NCBI GenBank assembly: GCA_963971425.1
Contig: OZ020518.1
Location: forward strand, 5,034,263 to 5,098,262
Origin: Bryoerythrophyllum caledonicum
Lineage: Eukaryota; Streptophyta; Bryopsida; Pottiales; Pottiaceae
DNA: 64,000 nt
Direction: 5' to 3'
Below the pieces are notes generated by a model. The model saw only the letters and a list, made by a program, of their open reading frames with translations, searched no databases and was not told the origin of the DNA. Positions 23,776-35,619 of this stretch are shown here, one piece after another; within the stretch, counting starts at the first letter, position 1; every line of letters starts with the position of its first letter. Position numbers and translations under genes: made by a program.

Positions 23776-25010
23776 TCATGGATGACACATGCCATCTCCA
23801 TAGTCTAACATGTATAATTTCGATTGATCATCATCGTGGATCCTCAGCACATGTTGTGAGAGTACTTTGGGCAAATAGCTAGTGCGAATCACCCACGTTC
23901 TCTCAACCTCTTCGCTCTTCGCCTCTATGACAGGATTCAACAAAGACAGAAAACTCCGAGAATCAGAGTTGAGGCTCACCGAAATTAACCTAAAAGAACA
24001 CAAAAAAGAATAGAAAGCATCAACAGTCTTTAACCCGTCAGAAAGTGATTCCAAGTTCGTTACAGCACAGCCGAAGCTCTGATGACCGTCGTGATGGAAT
24101 ATCTCATCAACCGGGCCAAAACGAGGATGAATCTCAAAAAATACTGAGCACGTAATATCAGAAAAAACCAAAGAGCAAACGGCAACACGGTGATGATTCA
24201 GACAAAGGCGAACACATTATGATGCAACATATTCTCAGAATAATGCACACAGTAACAATGTGGTGACAAATTTCGAACATACCAAAACTGAGAATGATAA
24301 GACGATATGGTAATGATTCTCTCAGACAAATGCCTCGTTTATGCTTCAGAGTAACTGGCAAGCCAGCGGTCAACGAGATCCACCTGCTTCCCAACCCCAC
24401 GCGATAAAACACCACGTGGAGAGCTCCACAACTTCACTCACTACCTTAAACTCAGATTCGTCATCTAAATGTCATCTTCACGGAGAATAAAAAAAACACT
24501 GTATCTGCTCATTTTGACACTTGCAATATGGATAGAAGCATAAGGCAAGTAACACGAGACAGACCTCGCGGCGCCGGCTTCGCAACCAGGCGCCGCAAAC
24601 CGGTTCTAGCACATGCTTAGGGCGATTTCGTCCTGTAAAAATCAGAACCGCCCGGGGTGCATTGTGCAGAAAAAGTATCCCTCACATGATAGAACATCGA
24701 CAGGCCTCATCGATCTTAGTGGTATTGTGTTTAATCAGCTGGCCGAAGCCATCAAGAGTAGCAAATACATTTTTAATCACAGGCCGAATCCAAACCCTAA
24801 ACCAAACGACACAAACCATAACCTACCAAGGCTATGAGAAAGCAAACGAAGGATGAGCAACACAAGATCCAAACTGAAATGGAGAGAAAAGATGAGGCTG
24901 GAGGTAGAAGCTATTCGGCGCTGGAGCGAGAGATGATGAAGATGGAGACTACGTTTGGGGTTCAGGGCTTTATAAGGGATCCCACTGTTGTACCCCGAAG
25001 CCAGGGCACA
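23776..25010 (-). CDS. Candidate spliced host gene, unidentified
   Basis: On minus, a GC-rich pyrimidine-tract region near 24900-25010 looks like a plant 5' leader, followed by possible exons near 24415-24290 and 24139-23776. The last coding stretch has a CTCAG acceptor before a frame containing HPRFGPVDEIFHHDGHQ, and a second possible acceptor (TTCTTTTAG) near 24000 before LISVSLNSDSRSF. It ends at a stop at 23776. I do not recognise the family. The even composition and absence of repeats favour a host gene over a transposon. Exon joins are not secure and the start codon is not identified. Confidence 0.3.
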
Positions 25011-25079
25011 GCCTAGTCGGGGCTCTTGCCTTGGGTGCCTGCTCGTTGGGGGCTGCCCGACGTAGCAGACCCTCGTGAC

Positions 25080-25390
25080 CAGCCAGCCTCGAAATCGAGG
25101 ACTGGCTGGGAGAAGATCTGGCCGTCGATCTGGCTGGGAGAAGATCATGTCCCTTGGCTGGTAAGCCAAATAGCCACCTGTGCCGGCAGGGCACTTAGGG
25201 TTGATGAATCAATTGTTTAATGGTCTCCTAACTTAATATGGGTTCACTCATTTCCTTTGGGTATATCGCGTTTACCTTGGTGTTTGAATTCAAGGACGAG
25301 GATCATCTCCAATGAGATCGACGGCGGTGATTGGCCATAGCCAGTCCTCGATTTCGAGGTTGGCTAGTGACAAGGGTAGCAGACTGCCCC
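25080..25390. repeat. Short inverted repeat with CCTCGAAATCGAGG core
   Basis: 25040-25110 and 25340-25390 are inverted copies sharing CCAGTCCTCGATTTCGAGG, TGGCTGGTCAC and AGGGT.GCAGAC. Each copy also contains an internal palindrome. This is probably the two ends of a small element of about 350 bp. Confidence 0.55.
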
Positions 25391-25444
25391 TTGGAACTGC
25401 CCCGCGCCCATCAACATGGCACCGGGCCTGCCCCTATACTCGGG

Positions 25445-25592
25445 CCCCGCCCTTGCCTACTTGCCCCGTCTCATCCGCCCGGTCTAGTCCTCAACTCATC
25501 CGCCATGTCTCTGTCGCAACTAGGGTTTGCTAGGTCTGTGCAGATTGTTTTCAATCTCCTCGTTTCCAATACGTCCATATTTTGAATGGGAG
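25445..25592. repeat. Left arm of an 8-kb inverted repeat
   Basis: This segment (GTCTCATCCGCC, CAACTAGGGTTTGCTAGGTC, TTTCAATCTCCTCGT, CATATTTTGAATGGGAGAC) recurs in reverse complement at 33370-33540. The pair faces inward around about 7.8 kb. They may be terminal inverted repeats of a large element or two independent insertions. Confidence 0.65.
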
Positions 25593-25819
25593 ACTTGAAC
25601 AGGAGGCAATCTCCTTCACCGAGTAGCTTTGACGAGCACCCACCGAATGCAAGAGCCTTGACGAGGATGTGCACTGCTTTTTAGGATACAATAGTGGCAT
25701 TCCATAGCTGCCATGGCATTGTTTGTGCATTTGAGGGTAGGAATTAGGGTTTAGTGTACGAGATGATGCGTAGGAGTTTTGGGGTTAGCACACGTAGGGC
25801 AAGTTTTGGGTCGAGAAGA

Positions 25820-27018
25820 CGGTCTAGCGAGTTTTGAGACGAGCAGATGGTGGGGCGAATTTTGGGACTAGCAGACGGTGTGGCAAACAGACGTGGGGCG
25901 CGACCGGCTTAGTGTGGCAGGCCATAGAGGCGCGGTATGGTTTACAGCGGCGCGGTTACCTCCGGCGGCGTGCGGAGTCCTTTGTTGGTACGGGTCTTGT
26001 AACGACGGCGGCGCAAGAGGGGGAGGGGCAGGTTGTTTCGTCCGGTGGCGCGCGGAGTTCTTTGCCGGTGCGGGGTAGAGCACATGCACGAGGGGTTTGG
26101 CATGGTTGCGCGACCGCTTGGAGCGGCACAAGGCTGCGACAATAGGAGCGCGAAGAAACTATGGAGGAACGTGGAGGCCATACCTGGGCAAGAGGGGGCA
26201 AGCCTTGGCGCCTAGAGGCGTGTGCTTTAGAGTATGGAGGGGCGGTGGGTTTTAGGGTTCATGGTCAATTTAGAGGGTTTTAAGTAATTCTTTAGATATT
26301 TACAGGTTTTTGGTTTTAGTTTAGGATTAATTCTAACGACCTCATTGTTTCCTCCTATCTTACAAGTTCACGGTTCTCGTTTTCCCAATTATTTTTCAAA
26401 TTATTTTTCCCCACCTGTTTTTTTCCTCTATTTTTTACGGATTTCATTCTTGACGATACCGTCAGGCATTTGTTGCCTACTCGATTTTGTTCACCCGTCT
26501 TTGCTGATGTTTGATGCCTTAGTTGCTGAATTTTTGCCGATCATTTTTATGTGATATTTTTATGCTAGTGTGATATTTAGATATTTCCTTCATAGAGAGT
26601 GTCTTCTTCATTATTTTTTCGTACATTTGGTTTGCTTAAGTGTCTTGTTCATCTTGCAGTTGTCATTTCTGAATACTCTTTGTTCACCATGGTTTGTGGC
26701 CTTCTGATTTACAAGACAAGGAGCGACGGTTTAGGCATGTGGACGGCCCTCGACGGCGTGGCTACCTAGTAAGACAGAGTATGATTAGATTAGCTTAAGT
26801 TAGGTTCTTTGAGATTTAGACCCACATTTATTACTTCAATTGTCCACCTTTAGTTTCTCATGGCCACCTTCCCAACCCATCTCGTGAAATTCCATGGCCA
26901 TTTCTCTTGTATCCTATACACATTAAATGCATTCTTTCCTTGTTATCTTTTGAATTCTATTTTCCGGTCGCATCTTTTGTTCTCTTCTATTCATTCATGG
27001 CGCTTTTGTTTGTATTAG
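25820..27018. other. GC-rich then AT-rich stretch, no gene recognised
   Basis: 25860-26210 is unusually G+C- and CpG-rich and holds an imperfect duplication (TCCGGCGGCGTGCGGAGTCC versus TCCGGTGGCGCGCGGAGTTC). Frames here are long on both strands only because of base composition. The rest is AT-rich without motifs. Confidence 0.5.
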
Positions 27019-30000
27019 GTGGACAAAGTTGGAGACCTCAATATTGACAATCTCTCATTCGTTGAAGCAGTTATGGTTCTTATGAGAAGAACGACTATTC
27101 TTGATTCTAGCAAACTCCCTGCAAAATGGCAGCGTGAGTTCATCACATGCAAGCCTGGTGTTGTTGAAGGGATATACACCACTCTTCTCACCTTTTTCTT
27201 TGTCTAAACGATTATCATTTACTCTTTGCTAGACTCACTTGTCTTGTAGTGCCGTCTTGTCTACTAAATTATTAGTGGCTTTGATGATCATGTCTTTTAA
27301 TCCCACGTCTTTGGCGAGCAGCTACGTGTGCCATAGAAGAAGGGAATCGAGGACGTTATCGTATGCGAATCGCAACAGGGCCGTCAGAGTCGATCCAATC
27401 GCAACAAATACATACGAAGAAAATATGACTACATGTTGGTGTAGGTGAACACCATTTTCCAGCACCACTACACTACGACGGGGGCTTGGGCAAAAGTGCC
27501 CTCCTTTTGCAAGTTTTGTCGCCATGACTTTATTGACAAGGGCGCTTTCAATTGGCATAGGCCTTTGGATCGCTGTGGCTGTGACGACTTGTGGGAGCTT
27601 TATAAGCTCAAAATCTATTTGTCATGCAAGACCAAGGGCATCATTGAGGCGAAGAAGGTCTTTAACAAGTACGAGATGCAGCTCCTTGTATGTATGTAGG
27701 CCAAAAAGAAGACAAACCTCAACGCGACAAGCAGCACGTTGTGCCCTCATCCGCTCAACGTGCCAATCAAAGTTATTAGCGATTCGTCTAGGGAGGAGGT
27801 TGGGCGATCCCGTGAGATTATTTTGGCCAAGGATCCGTGAGATTATTTTGGCCAAAGATCTCGTGCCCTTCTTTTGGCCAAGGATCTGTGATTCCATGGC
27901 GCCTTCTGTTGGAGCTGGCCCATCCATTGCCGAGATTATTCATAGTAGAAGTCCAGAAATGAGAGTAGGAGCGGGACTTGATGGAGGAGGGAGGGGCGCT
28001 CGACGAAAGTTTACAGGGCAACCTACAGTTGGTGTTGGATCGGCTAGCCCAATGTGCAAAATGTTGAGACGATGCGTTCAATCCTCAACCCCGAGTAGGA
28101 CCACTGAAAGCTAGTCCTCAGCCCATACTGCCCGTACGATAAGCAAAGCTCCATGTATGCATGATCATCCTATTAAAGCCCTTGCTGACCATGTTCACCT
28201 GTAGATGGTCGTCTGGCGCCCTTCTCTTGTAGGACAACTCCTTCTAGAGAGATCTCTATCTGCTCAGATCCCTCTGGGCAGTCCCGGGAAGGGCGTCAAC
28301 CCTCCGGGTAGTCTTTACTCTTGCCTTTGATAGTCCTATGGTACCGCTTCAAGGGCAGGTCCCTCTAAAGACTGTCGTGAACGGACAGCTCCATCTAGCG
28401 CTAGATAGTCCTCTCACTGCCACAATGACGGAGGTATATGTAGCACACACCTCAACAAAGGTGGCCCATGACCGTAGAGCGTGTAAACTTCGCATGGCCA
28501 TGGAAGATACAACGCGGTTGTATCTATTAGTGGATACATCTTTGAAGCCGAAACCTATACCCCACCCATGTAAATTGTATCTTCTAGTTGAGATAATGGG
28601 CAATGTTATTGACAAGAACCTTTTGATGAACAAAGACAACCCGGTTTTAGCGGCCTGTGTTTTGCTAAGTAAAGGTCTTTTGGCAAAGAAATTCTTCTAT
28701 GCGTCGGGAGCTCTCCAGTGTGACCTTGATCTTATGGTACGTAATAATTTCCACTATGTAAGCCTTTCTACAGTTTATGGTGTTAATTATGCATGGGGTT
28801 ATACATTGTGTAATATTCCGTAATACTTACCTTCTTGATTGTCTTGTGCTACAAAAGTCCCTTTTTCCACAGTACTTGCACGCTATCAATGAATGTTGTG
28901 GGAACTTTATGTTGGGGAGTGCCACCATTATGACTCGCGAGGTTCAAGACTTTGCAGTCCACCATGACGCAATCTTCCATTACGTCCATTGGGTATAGGC
29001 CTTTGAAGGTAAGGTAGCCAAAGATTTAGTGGGGCGAGAGGAGTACGTGGCTCGGAAGATGGAGGACTATGATCGTTGTCTTGCAATTGCAGAAGAGGAC
29101 AAGGTATGGTCGTGGTCATCCATGTTCCTTTTCATGTCAACGGAGCGTGTCCCGCCGTGCCTAGAGCGTCCGTTCAAGCACTTGGAGACAAAGTTCAAGG
29201 TCCTAATCGGGTGGATGCTATAAGTGGAGAAGGACGACGTACTTGCCATCTCTAGGCCGCCATTGGCAAGGGCTCTAAAGTTGTTTATCTGTAGTGCATA
29301 TGGTTGTAGTGTCCCGATGATCTGCCCTATCCGTTGATTGCTTGCAGACATGCCACTGGATACGCGAGTTGATGTGGAGGTCTTTGCAATGGAAGAGCTT
29401 ATGCGCATAGGCATTATCTTTTTTTCCACGATGGACACAAACGACATAGAGTTTGGGACCTTCCGCTCGGCGTTGGCCTCCGAAACTGACTTCCAGGCGT
29501 TGGTGTCGCGATACTTGTCCTAGAAGAGGGGATATTCGTGCATGCTTGTTGTGATATGGTTCACTTGAACATGGAGGAGGAACTTCGCCGTATGTGGGTT
29601 TCACAAGACAGTGCGGTGGCTGAGGTGGATAACCCTTCATTTTGCCGGGTCTTGCTCTTGTGCAACAATTTGGCACTCGGTTATTCCTTGAGATGCTTGG
29701 AAGGCATCGATGTATGGCCTTCTAAAGAGAAGGAGCTATCACGTGTGGTGGGTAGGTTGCTTGGATAAAGTAATGCCTATGTTCATGCTGCACTGAATCA
29801 CATCTTAGTGGACGGCACCGGAGCGGATTTCGGCAGTTTGTACCACTCGCGGTTGCAAACATGTTTCATGCCGGAGCAAGAGCCGTACGTTGATGCAATG
29901 GAGACTGGGATGTCAGACCTGGAGACTGGCAAGGTAGATGGTGGAGAAGAAGTGACATTGATAATTCAGGATAAGATAGTAGCACACGGTACTTTGCACT

Positions 30001-30040
30001 ATTCTCTTGCAGTCTTCTATTCTCCGGTTGAGGTTTAGAA
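27019..30040 (+). pseudogene. Broken multi-segment gene of unknown family
   Basis: Coding-like segments follow each other on plus: 27019-27205, 27445-27697, 28500-28820, 28870-29225, 29340-29525, 29540-30038. They are interrupted by TAG/TAA codons (after YVHWV near 28996, IGWML near 29221, SRYLS near 29521) and frameshifts. The second segment has a small Cys/His cluster (FCKFCRHDF, then HRPLDRCGC) that could bind zinc. Later segments are acidic-helical (EYVARKMEDYDRCLAIAEED). I do not recognise the family. Position beside a MULE relic and between inverted repeats suggests a mobile element's accessory gene, but this is inference. Confidence 0.35.
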
Positions 30041-30623
30041 ATGGTCATGACTTGTGTGGATAGGTGTTGGTCTATCAGATACTGTGTGTAGCGGTCACAT
30101 ACCTTCCAAACCATCACGTTGACCTCTATGTTCGGACTGGCTCTCGCTCTATAGAGCACGTGAACTTGAACTATAAATTTTATGGAGTTCAAAATTTTTG
30201 AGAAAAACTTTTACTAAAAATATTGTTTGGATGTTTAACTGTCATGCACTCAAATTTTTTAAAAATTAAACCTAAACCCGTTCAAGATAATCTTGAAGTG
30301 CCTCTAATCTTGAGACCTGCCCCTTCAACAAGCACGTCCTTTAGGTGTAGATGCCAAGCTCCGGCCACCAAGCTCGCTACACGCATTAAAACGTCTTTTA
30401 TTCCGACTACCTTCGTTTATTTGAAATGATGGTTGTGACTACGGATGCAAGAGCCCACCCTCTGCCCTCATTTTGATGTTACAAATATTACCCTTTGCCT
30501 CATGGAGTGACGCAAGGATATGAGGACCCAAGTCATTGAAAATGTCCCTAGCTGAAATGACAACGCTCGCAATCATGCCCTTAACCTTACCATTTCTTAT
30601 GAAACCAAATAATTTGCATTGTA

Positions 30624-33099
30624 CTACGTACCAATATAGGTGAGCACATCCTTAATGAAATGGTAGACAAGCCAATCAACGCATCGGATGTCAAATCTCA
30701 ATCTAACGATAGACAGAATGGACTTCAAATTTCTGTGGTAGCTTTCTACGGTGGCATTGGTGTCTTGATTGGCGTGCAGGACATTACGATATATTGTGAC
30801 CCACATCTCTAATTTCAAGATCCACGTCTCTTTGAAGTAACTAAAGAAGGTCTTGGCACCATGGTACTTTGCTCTTAAGTGTTGGAACCTGTCCTTAGAC
30901 ACGTGCACTGCTGCATCGGCTTCTAATAGCCCATTATCATACATAAGATCTGCACACTCTTGCAAAACAAGAGTGCAAAGGTAATTGGACTTGATCTTTA
31001 GGGAGGCGTTCTCCAACCACGCTTTCTTTACATGCCAGAAGCAAAGAAATATCTTTACAATATCGTCTGCCTTTTCATCAATGTCCACAGGATTGGGCAA
31101 AACCTCCCTGTAATGCAATATGCAGAAATTTGTTTATAAATAACAAACGAGGTATTTTTTGAGCAAGAATAGAAGTTGGTTAGAATGTATTACCTTATTG
31201 TATTCAACTCAGCCTGATTGTTATCAACTATCAGCGTGTTCGGACGCCAGTCCTGCTAAATTGCCATGCAACGATTGTTCAACTTCCGGAGCCAAATGAC
31301 AATGCCATCTTTTTGTGACTTGCATTGGATGGTGAACGCCACAGAGATGCCTTGTTTCCTTTCATTGAATACCATCACCGTGTAAAGGGGGTACTACAAG
31401 ACACGACAACACTGAAATCAGAATGGCGATAGTATTTGATTTCATTTCAAGGGCAGGAACAGAAAATGTATAGTGTCTTGGGTTCATTAGTTACGAGCGT
31501 GGCATCAATGGGCAATGCACGTACCTATAACCATGACGAACCATCATTTATAGCTGCCAGTCGGTGTGAATTGCAAGACAGAAAGGGTCATCATTTGCTC
31601 GGGCTTCGTTCAAAACAATCTTCTGGTACTCGTTATAGTGGTAAAAAATGGACGGATTCGATTCTGTCCACATATGTAAGTTTAGAGCGTCTCGCGAATG
31701 CTTCTTCCATAGCTCCTTTGCCAGCTTATTAGCAATGTTGTGAACATCAACAAATAGCACAAACGTATCTCTAGTCGGTGGCAAGTTCAAAGACGTGCAA
31801 CGAAGAACTTTGGCTTTGTGATCAACCATCACTTGAGCCGGCTACTTGCCACTCTACAAGGAAGTTTGTATCCACTCCTTTGGAGCTTTGGAGAGCCGGC
31901 CAGATAACCCTACCCATTGACCACCAAAATCTTCACCATGGGCGGGTTTCCCCTCTTTGTTAATATATTCCATAGAATGAAAGTGAATCTTGCATAGGCT
32001 TTTGTCAATTAATAGGTGCTTGGCAACAAAGTAACATTGATACGTACGTTTAATGGACATACTAGACAAAATTTTACCGTGTCTTGCGCTTTAATGTGGT
32101 GCCCTTGTCAAGTAATTTTTGAGCATGGGCCAGCTTGTCTTGTGCCTCTTGTACAATGGCTTTTTCATCTACGTTATCGTGCACACCTGCAAAGTTGAGT
32201 CCAAGTGCCAAATTTGTCCTTGCCATTTTCAAGGCCATACCCTTCTTAATATCAATCTTTTCTATTTTTTGGATAATCTTCTTTGCCCGTTTGACTGCCT
32301 TCTTTTGGTTGGTGGACTTTTGCTGCTCGTTTAAAGTGTGCGCAAAGACTTTATGAACTTTGGCCTTGTACCGGTTTGTGAGGTCTTTTGGTTCGTATTA
32401 ACAAGAGAATCTATGTACAAAAGGAGTTACAAAGTGAACCTACAAATGAAAATATGTATTGGACAATGTGAACAAGTGAACTTGAAAAAAAAGGTTGCAT
32501 ACTTGATTTCTTGAATGGTGGATTCAGCTCGGATTTATATATGCTCATTATCCTCCCTGTCCTTCCTGAATTATGGTAGCTTTGTTCGACAAAAGTACAT
32601 AGATGTTGTCTTCTAGACATGTTACCCTCGATGAAGTCTTGCAATCAATACCAAGGTATTGTGACCTTGTTAATGGTTTTTTCTTTCCACCACCATGGTT
32701 AACTTTTACTTCCTACTGGAGATTTGTCCTGTCAAAAGGACCAGGTGGTGGCAATTGGACAAAGTTACAGACCTTCATTTTCACCTTCCTCTACAAAGGC
32801 CGCTTGTAGCCCTTCATAGGGACTGTCCCTACACCCACGTCTGGATAGAGTACGCCTATAGAGTAAGGTTTTTCTTCAGCATTGTCTTCGCCAATCCCAT
32901 TCGTGCAAGACATGTCAAGACAAGAAATATCTGGACTGCACGGAGATTGTTCTAGATCACCATCCCCAAGAAGCGGACTCCCATTGGAACTACCGTCATC
33001 AAGTGACAAGTCAAGTAAGTACGTTGGATTCTCTACATCTACGCTAGTAATGTCTATGTAGTCTTCTCTTACATCATCAACATCTACATTCCACTCCAT
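30624..33099 (-). pseudogene. MULE-type transposase relic
   Basis: Read on minus from ATG at about 33099, after an acidic N-terminus (MEWNVDVDDVREDYIDITS), come segments at 32690-32410, a finger-like region at 32069-31854 (CYFVAKHLL...HFHSMEYINKEGKPAHG), a helical region at 31832-31548, and a catalytic core remnant with LIVDNNQAELNTI near 31220, a typical second DDE acidic motif context. LCFWHVKKAW (about 31045) and NATVESYHRNLKSIL (about 30735) match conserved MULE segments. Many stops and frame changes are present, and the SWIM finger expected downstream is missing or lost beyond 30624. It differs from the MULE at 12.3 kb, so two families are present. Confidence 0.7.
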
Positions 33100-33369
33100 A
33101 CAAGTCCTAAATATAGATATAGTTATTACTAAACAAAAGGTCACAAAAACTTCAGTAGAAGAATCTCAATGACAATACTTGAAGAGATGACATGAGACAT
33201 GCTCTAGGAAAGACTAATTCAAAAGATCATCGAAATTATCAGAAATTATATTCCTCCAAATATGTGAGACAACATCACATCAATGGACTTCACAAAACAA
33301 AATATAACAAATCTTTAAAGAACAATACAAATCCTATAAAGAATCATATGAAAAATGAGGAAGGTTGAG

Positions 33370-33540
33370 GTCTCCCATTCAAAATATGGGCGCATTGAAC
33401 ACGAGGAGATTGAAATGAATCTTGCACAGATCTAGCAAATCCTAGTTGTGACGGAATCAGGGCGGGTGACTTGAGGACAAGACTAGGCGGATGAGACAAG
33501 GATAAGACAAGGCAGGGGGACAACGGCGGGGCTTGGACGT
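33370..33540. repeat. Right arm of the 8-kb inverted repeat
   Basis: Reverse-complement copy of 25445-25592 with about 80 percent visible identity; see the left arm. Outside it, 33580-33850 contains loosely repeated TTGAGTGT..GAGGTGCATA..TGCACATT..GAGCCT words of about 65 bp. Confidence 0.65.
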
Positions 33541-33579
33541 AGGAGTGATTCGAGTGCAACAATAGCGGGCGCGAGGTAC

Positions 33580-33855
33580 AAAGGTGTACATTTGAGTTTA
33601 GACGAACTTGATATGAGTGTTTGAGTTGTATCTTTGCACATTTGAGCTTAGAAGTTACTCATTTGATTGTACTTGCACACTAGAACCATGAAGAGGCTGA
33701 TTTGAATGTATAAGGTGCTTAGTTGCCCATTAGAGCCTTAAAAGGGGTTGATATAAGTGTTTTAGGTGCATATATGCACCTTGGAGCCTAGAAGGAACTC
33801 AATTGAGTGATTGAGGTGCATAAGTGCACATTAGAAGCATAAAAGGGTTGATCTT
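33580..33855. repeat. Degenerate roughly 60-65-bp tandem repeat before the copia fragment
   Basis: Four or five units share a TTGA.TGT..TGAGGTGCAT..GTGCACATTAGAGCCTTAGAAGG theme. They end just before the copia gag start at 33874 and may be part of its LTR or leader. Confidence 0.5.
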
Positions 33856-33873
33856 GGCCTTTTGAATGTTAAC

Positions 33874-35309
33874 ATGGCCACATTTGAGAATGAGAGTGCT
33901 AGGGTTATTGACAAGTTCAAAGGAAACAACTTCAACCTTTGGAAGTTCAAGATGGATATGGTGTTGGAATCCATGGACCTTTGGGAGATCGTTGAGGAGA
34001 CGGAGGAACCTCCATCATTTGACAATAAACCAAAGGTGATAAAGGACTACAATCGGCATATGAAGAAGGCCATGTCCGTCATTGGGCTCAATTTGGTGGA
34101 CAACCAACTTGCCCACATCAAGAGTTACGAGGGACCGCCAAAAGCATTGAAGACTTTGTGCAACATCCACGAAACCAAGAGTTTGTCTAACATCCTCTTC
34201 ATTCGTCGCAAGTTCTTCACAATCAAGATGCAAGAAGGTGATGATTTGTTGACCCACATCAACCAAGTGAATGCACTTGCGATTTAATTCACTGGCTTGG
34301 AGGTCCCCATGAGAGATGAGGATGTAGTGATGACATTGCTCAAGAGCTTGCCGCCGTCATTTGAGAAGTTGATCACCGCTTTGAAGACGTTGCATTTGAA
34401 AGACGTCATCATGGAATTTGTGGTTGCACGGATGATGCATAAAGTGTCCAAGCGCAAAGAGAAAGAGGCGCATGGCGATGATGCAGCCTTGGTATCTAGG
34501 AAAAACAAGGAGGGCAGCTCATTCTCACGTGGCAAACCCAAGGTATGTTATAATTGTGGCGAACCGGGCCATTTTGCATGAAATTGCTTCAAGCCAAAGA
34601 AAGGGAAGCGTGACAACCCAAATCAAGTAAAGAAGGAGAAATCCAACCATGCCAAGGAGGACGATGACTACGCATTTGCATCTCAAGATGGATCTCATTC
34701 CAAGTCCATTTGTAAGTGGATTTTGGATTCGGGTGCCACAAAACACATGTCATCTCATAGGGCAACATTTGATACGTATGAGGTGATTTCATCACACAAC
34801 GTGCATTTGGATGATGATAGTGTTGTGGATGCCGCTGGAGTCGGTGCCATTGTTGTCGAAGTGCTTGTGAGGGGGCGTTCAGAGAGGATGACAATCAAGG
34901 ACGTCCTCCATGTGCCTAAATTGCAAGCAAACTTGCTCTGGGTGAGCAAGCTTGTCTCAAGTGGTATGAAGGTACAATTCAATGTGAACAAGTGCACAAT
35001 GGAGATGTACTTGCAGTTGCACCTTGTGAAGACAACTTGTACCAAGTGGCCTTGTATGACGTGGATGCGGCAAATTTGGCACAATCATCAAGCAAGAATG
35101 GAGCCATGGAGCTTTGGTATCGTCAACTTAGTCATTTGAACGTGAGAAGTGTACATTTGCTTCAAAGCATGGTAAGTGGCATGATCATTGGCAAAGATAA
35201 ATCATCCATGCCATTTTGTGAAGGATGTGTGCAAGGCAAGCAACATAGGGCACAATTTCTGAAGGATGGGGGGACACGTGCGACAAAGCCTTGGAGATTG
35301 TACATTTAG
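33874..35309 (+). pseudogene. Ty1/copia retrotransposon 5' part (gag, protease, pre-integrase)
   Basis: From ATG at 33874, a copia-type Gag core (FKGNNFNLWKFKMDMVLESM) is followed by a zinc knuckle CYNCGEPGHFA-stop-NC near 34546-34590, the aspartic protease active site WILDSGATKHM near 34720, and the pre-integrase finger region (ELWYRQLSHLNVRSVHLL, then CEGCVQGKQHR near 35220). The integrase core, reverse transcriptase and RNase H are absent, so the copy is truncated at about 35309. Lesions: TAA at 34285, TGA at 34579 inside the knuckle, and a frameshift near 34990-35010. A related direct repeat pair (35313-35430, 38115-38235) begins at the truncation point. Plant Pseudoviridae-type element; clearly dead. 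Confidence 0.85.
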
Positions 35310-35410
35310 CTTTTTGTGAGCTTAATATGTTTTAGAATGATAATTTGAAGGGTTGATAAGAAGGCTTACACCACATATAGTAGTAAGAAAATTAAAACAT
35401 CAAAATTAAT

Positions 35411-35498
35411 AAGATCTCTAAGATTTATGGTTGTAAATTATTAAGATCTCTAAGAATTATGGTTGTAAATTACTAAGATCTCTAAGATTTATGATTGC
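35411..35498. repeat. 32-bp tandem repeat, three copies
   Basis: AAGATCTCTAAGATTTATGG and following bases start at 35411, 35443 and 35475 with only a few mismatches. Confidence 0.85.
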
Positions 35499-35619
35499 CA
35501 TGGATTTCATTGGTGCAGAAAAGGAAAATATGAAATTCCTCATGCTCGCTTTCTTTTCATACTATCATCATGTGGTGAAAATCACTGAGTTGGACATGGT
35601 TGATAGATCGAGAGGCATT

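Noticed and set aside
25834-26215. Several overlapping long frames on both strands
   Set aside because: The region is GC-rich, so stop codons are rare in all frames. No start context, motif or splice pattern favours one strand.
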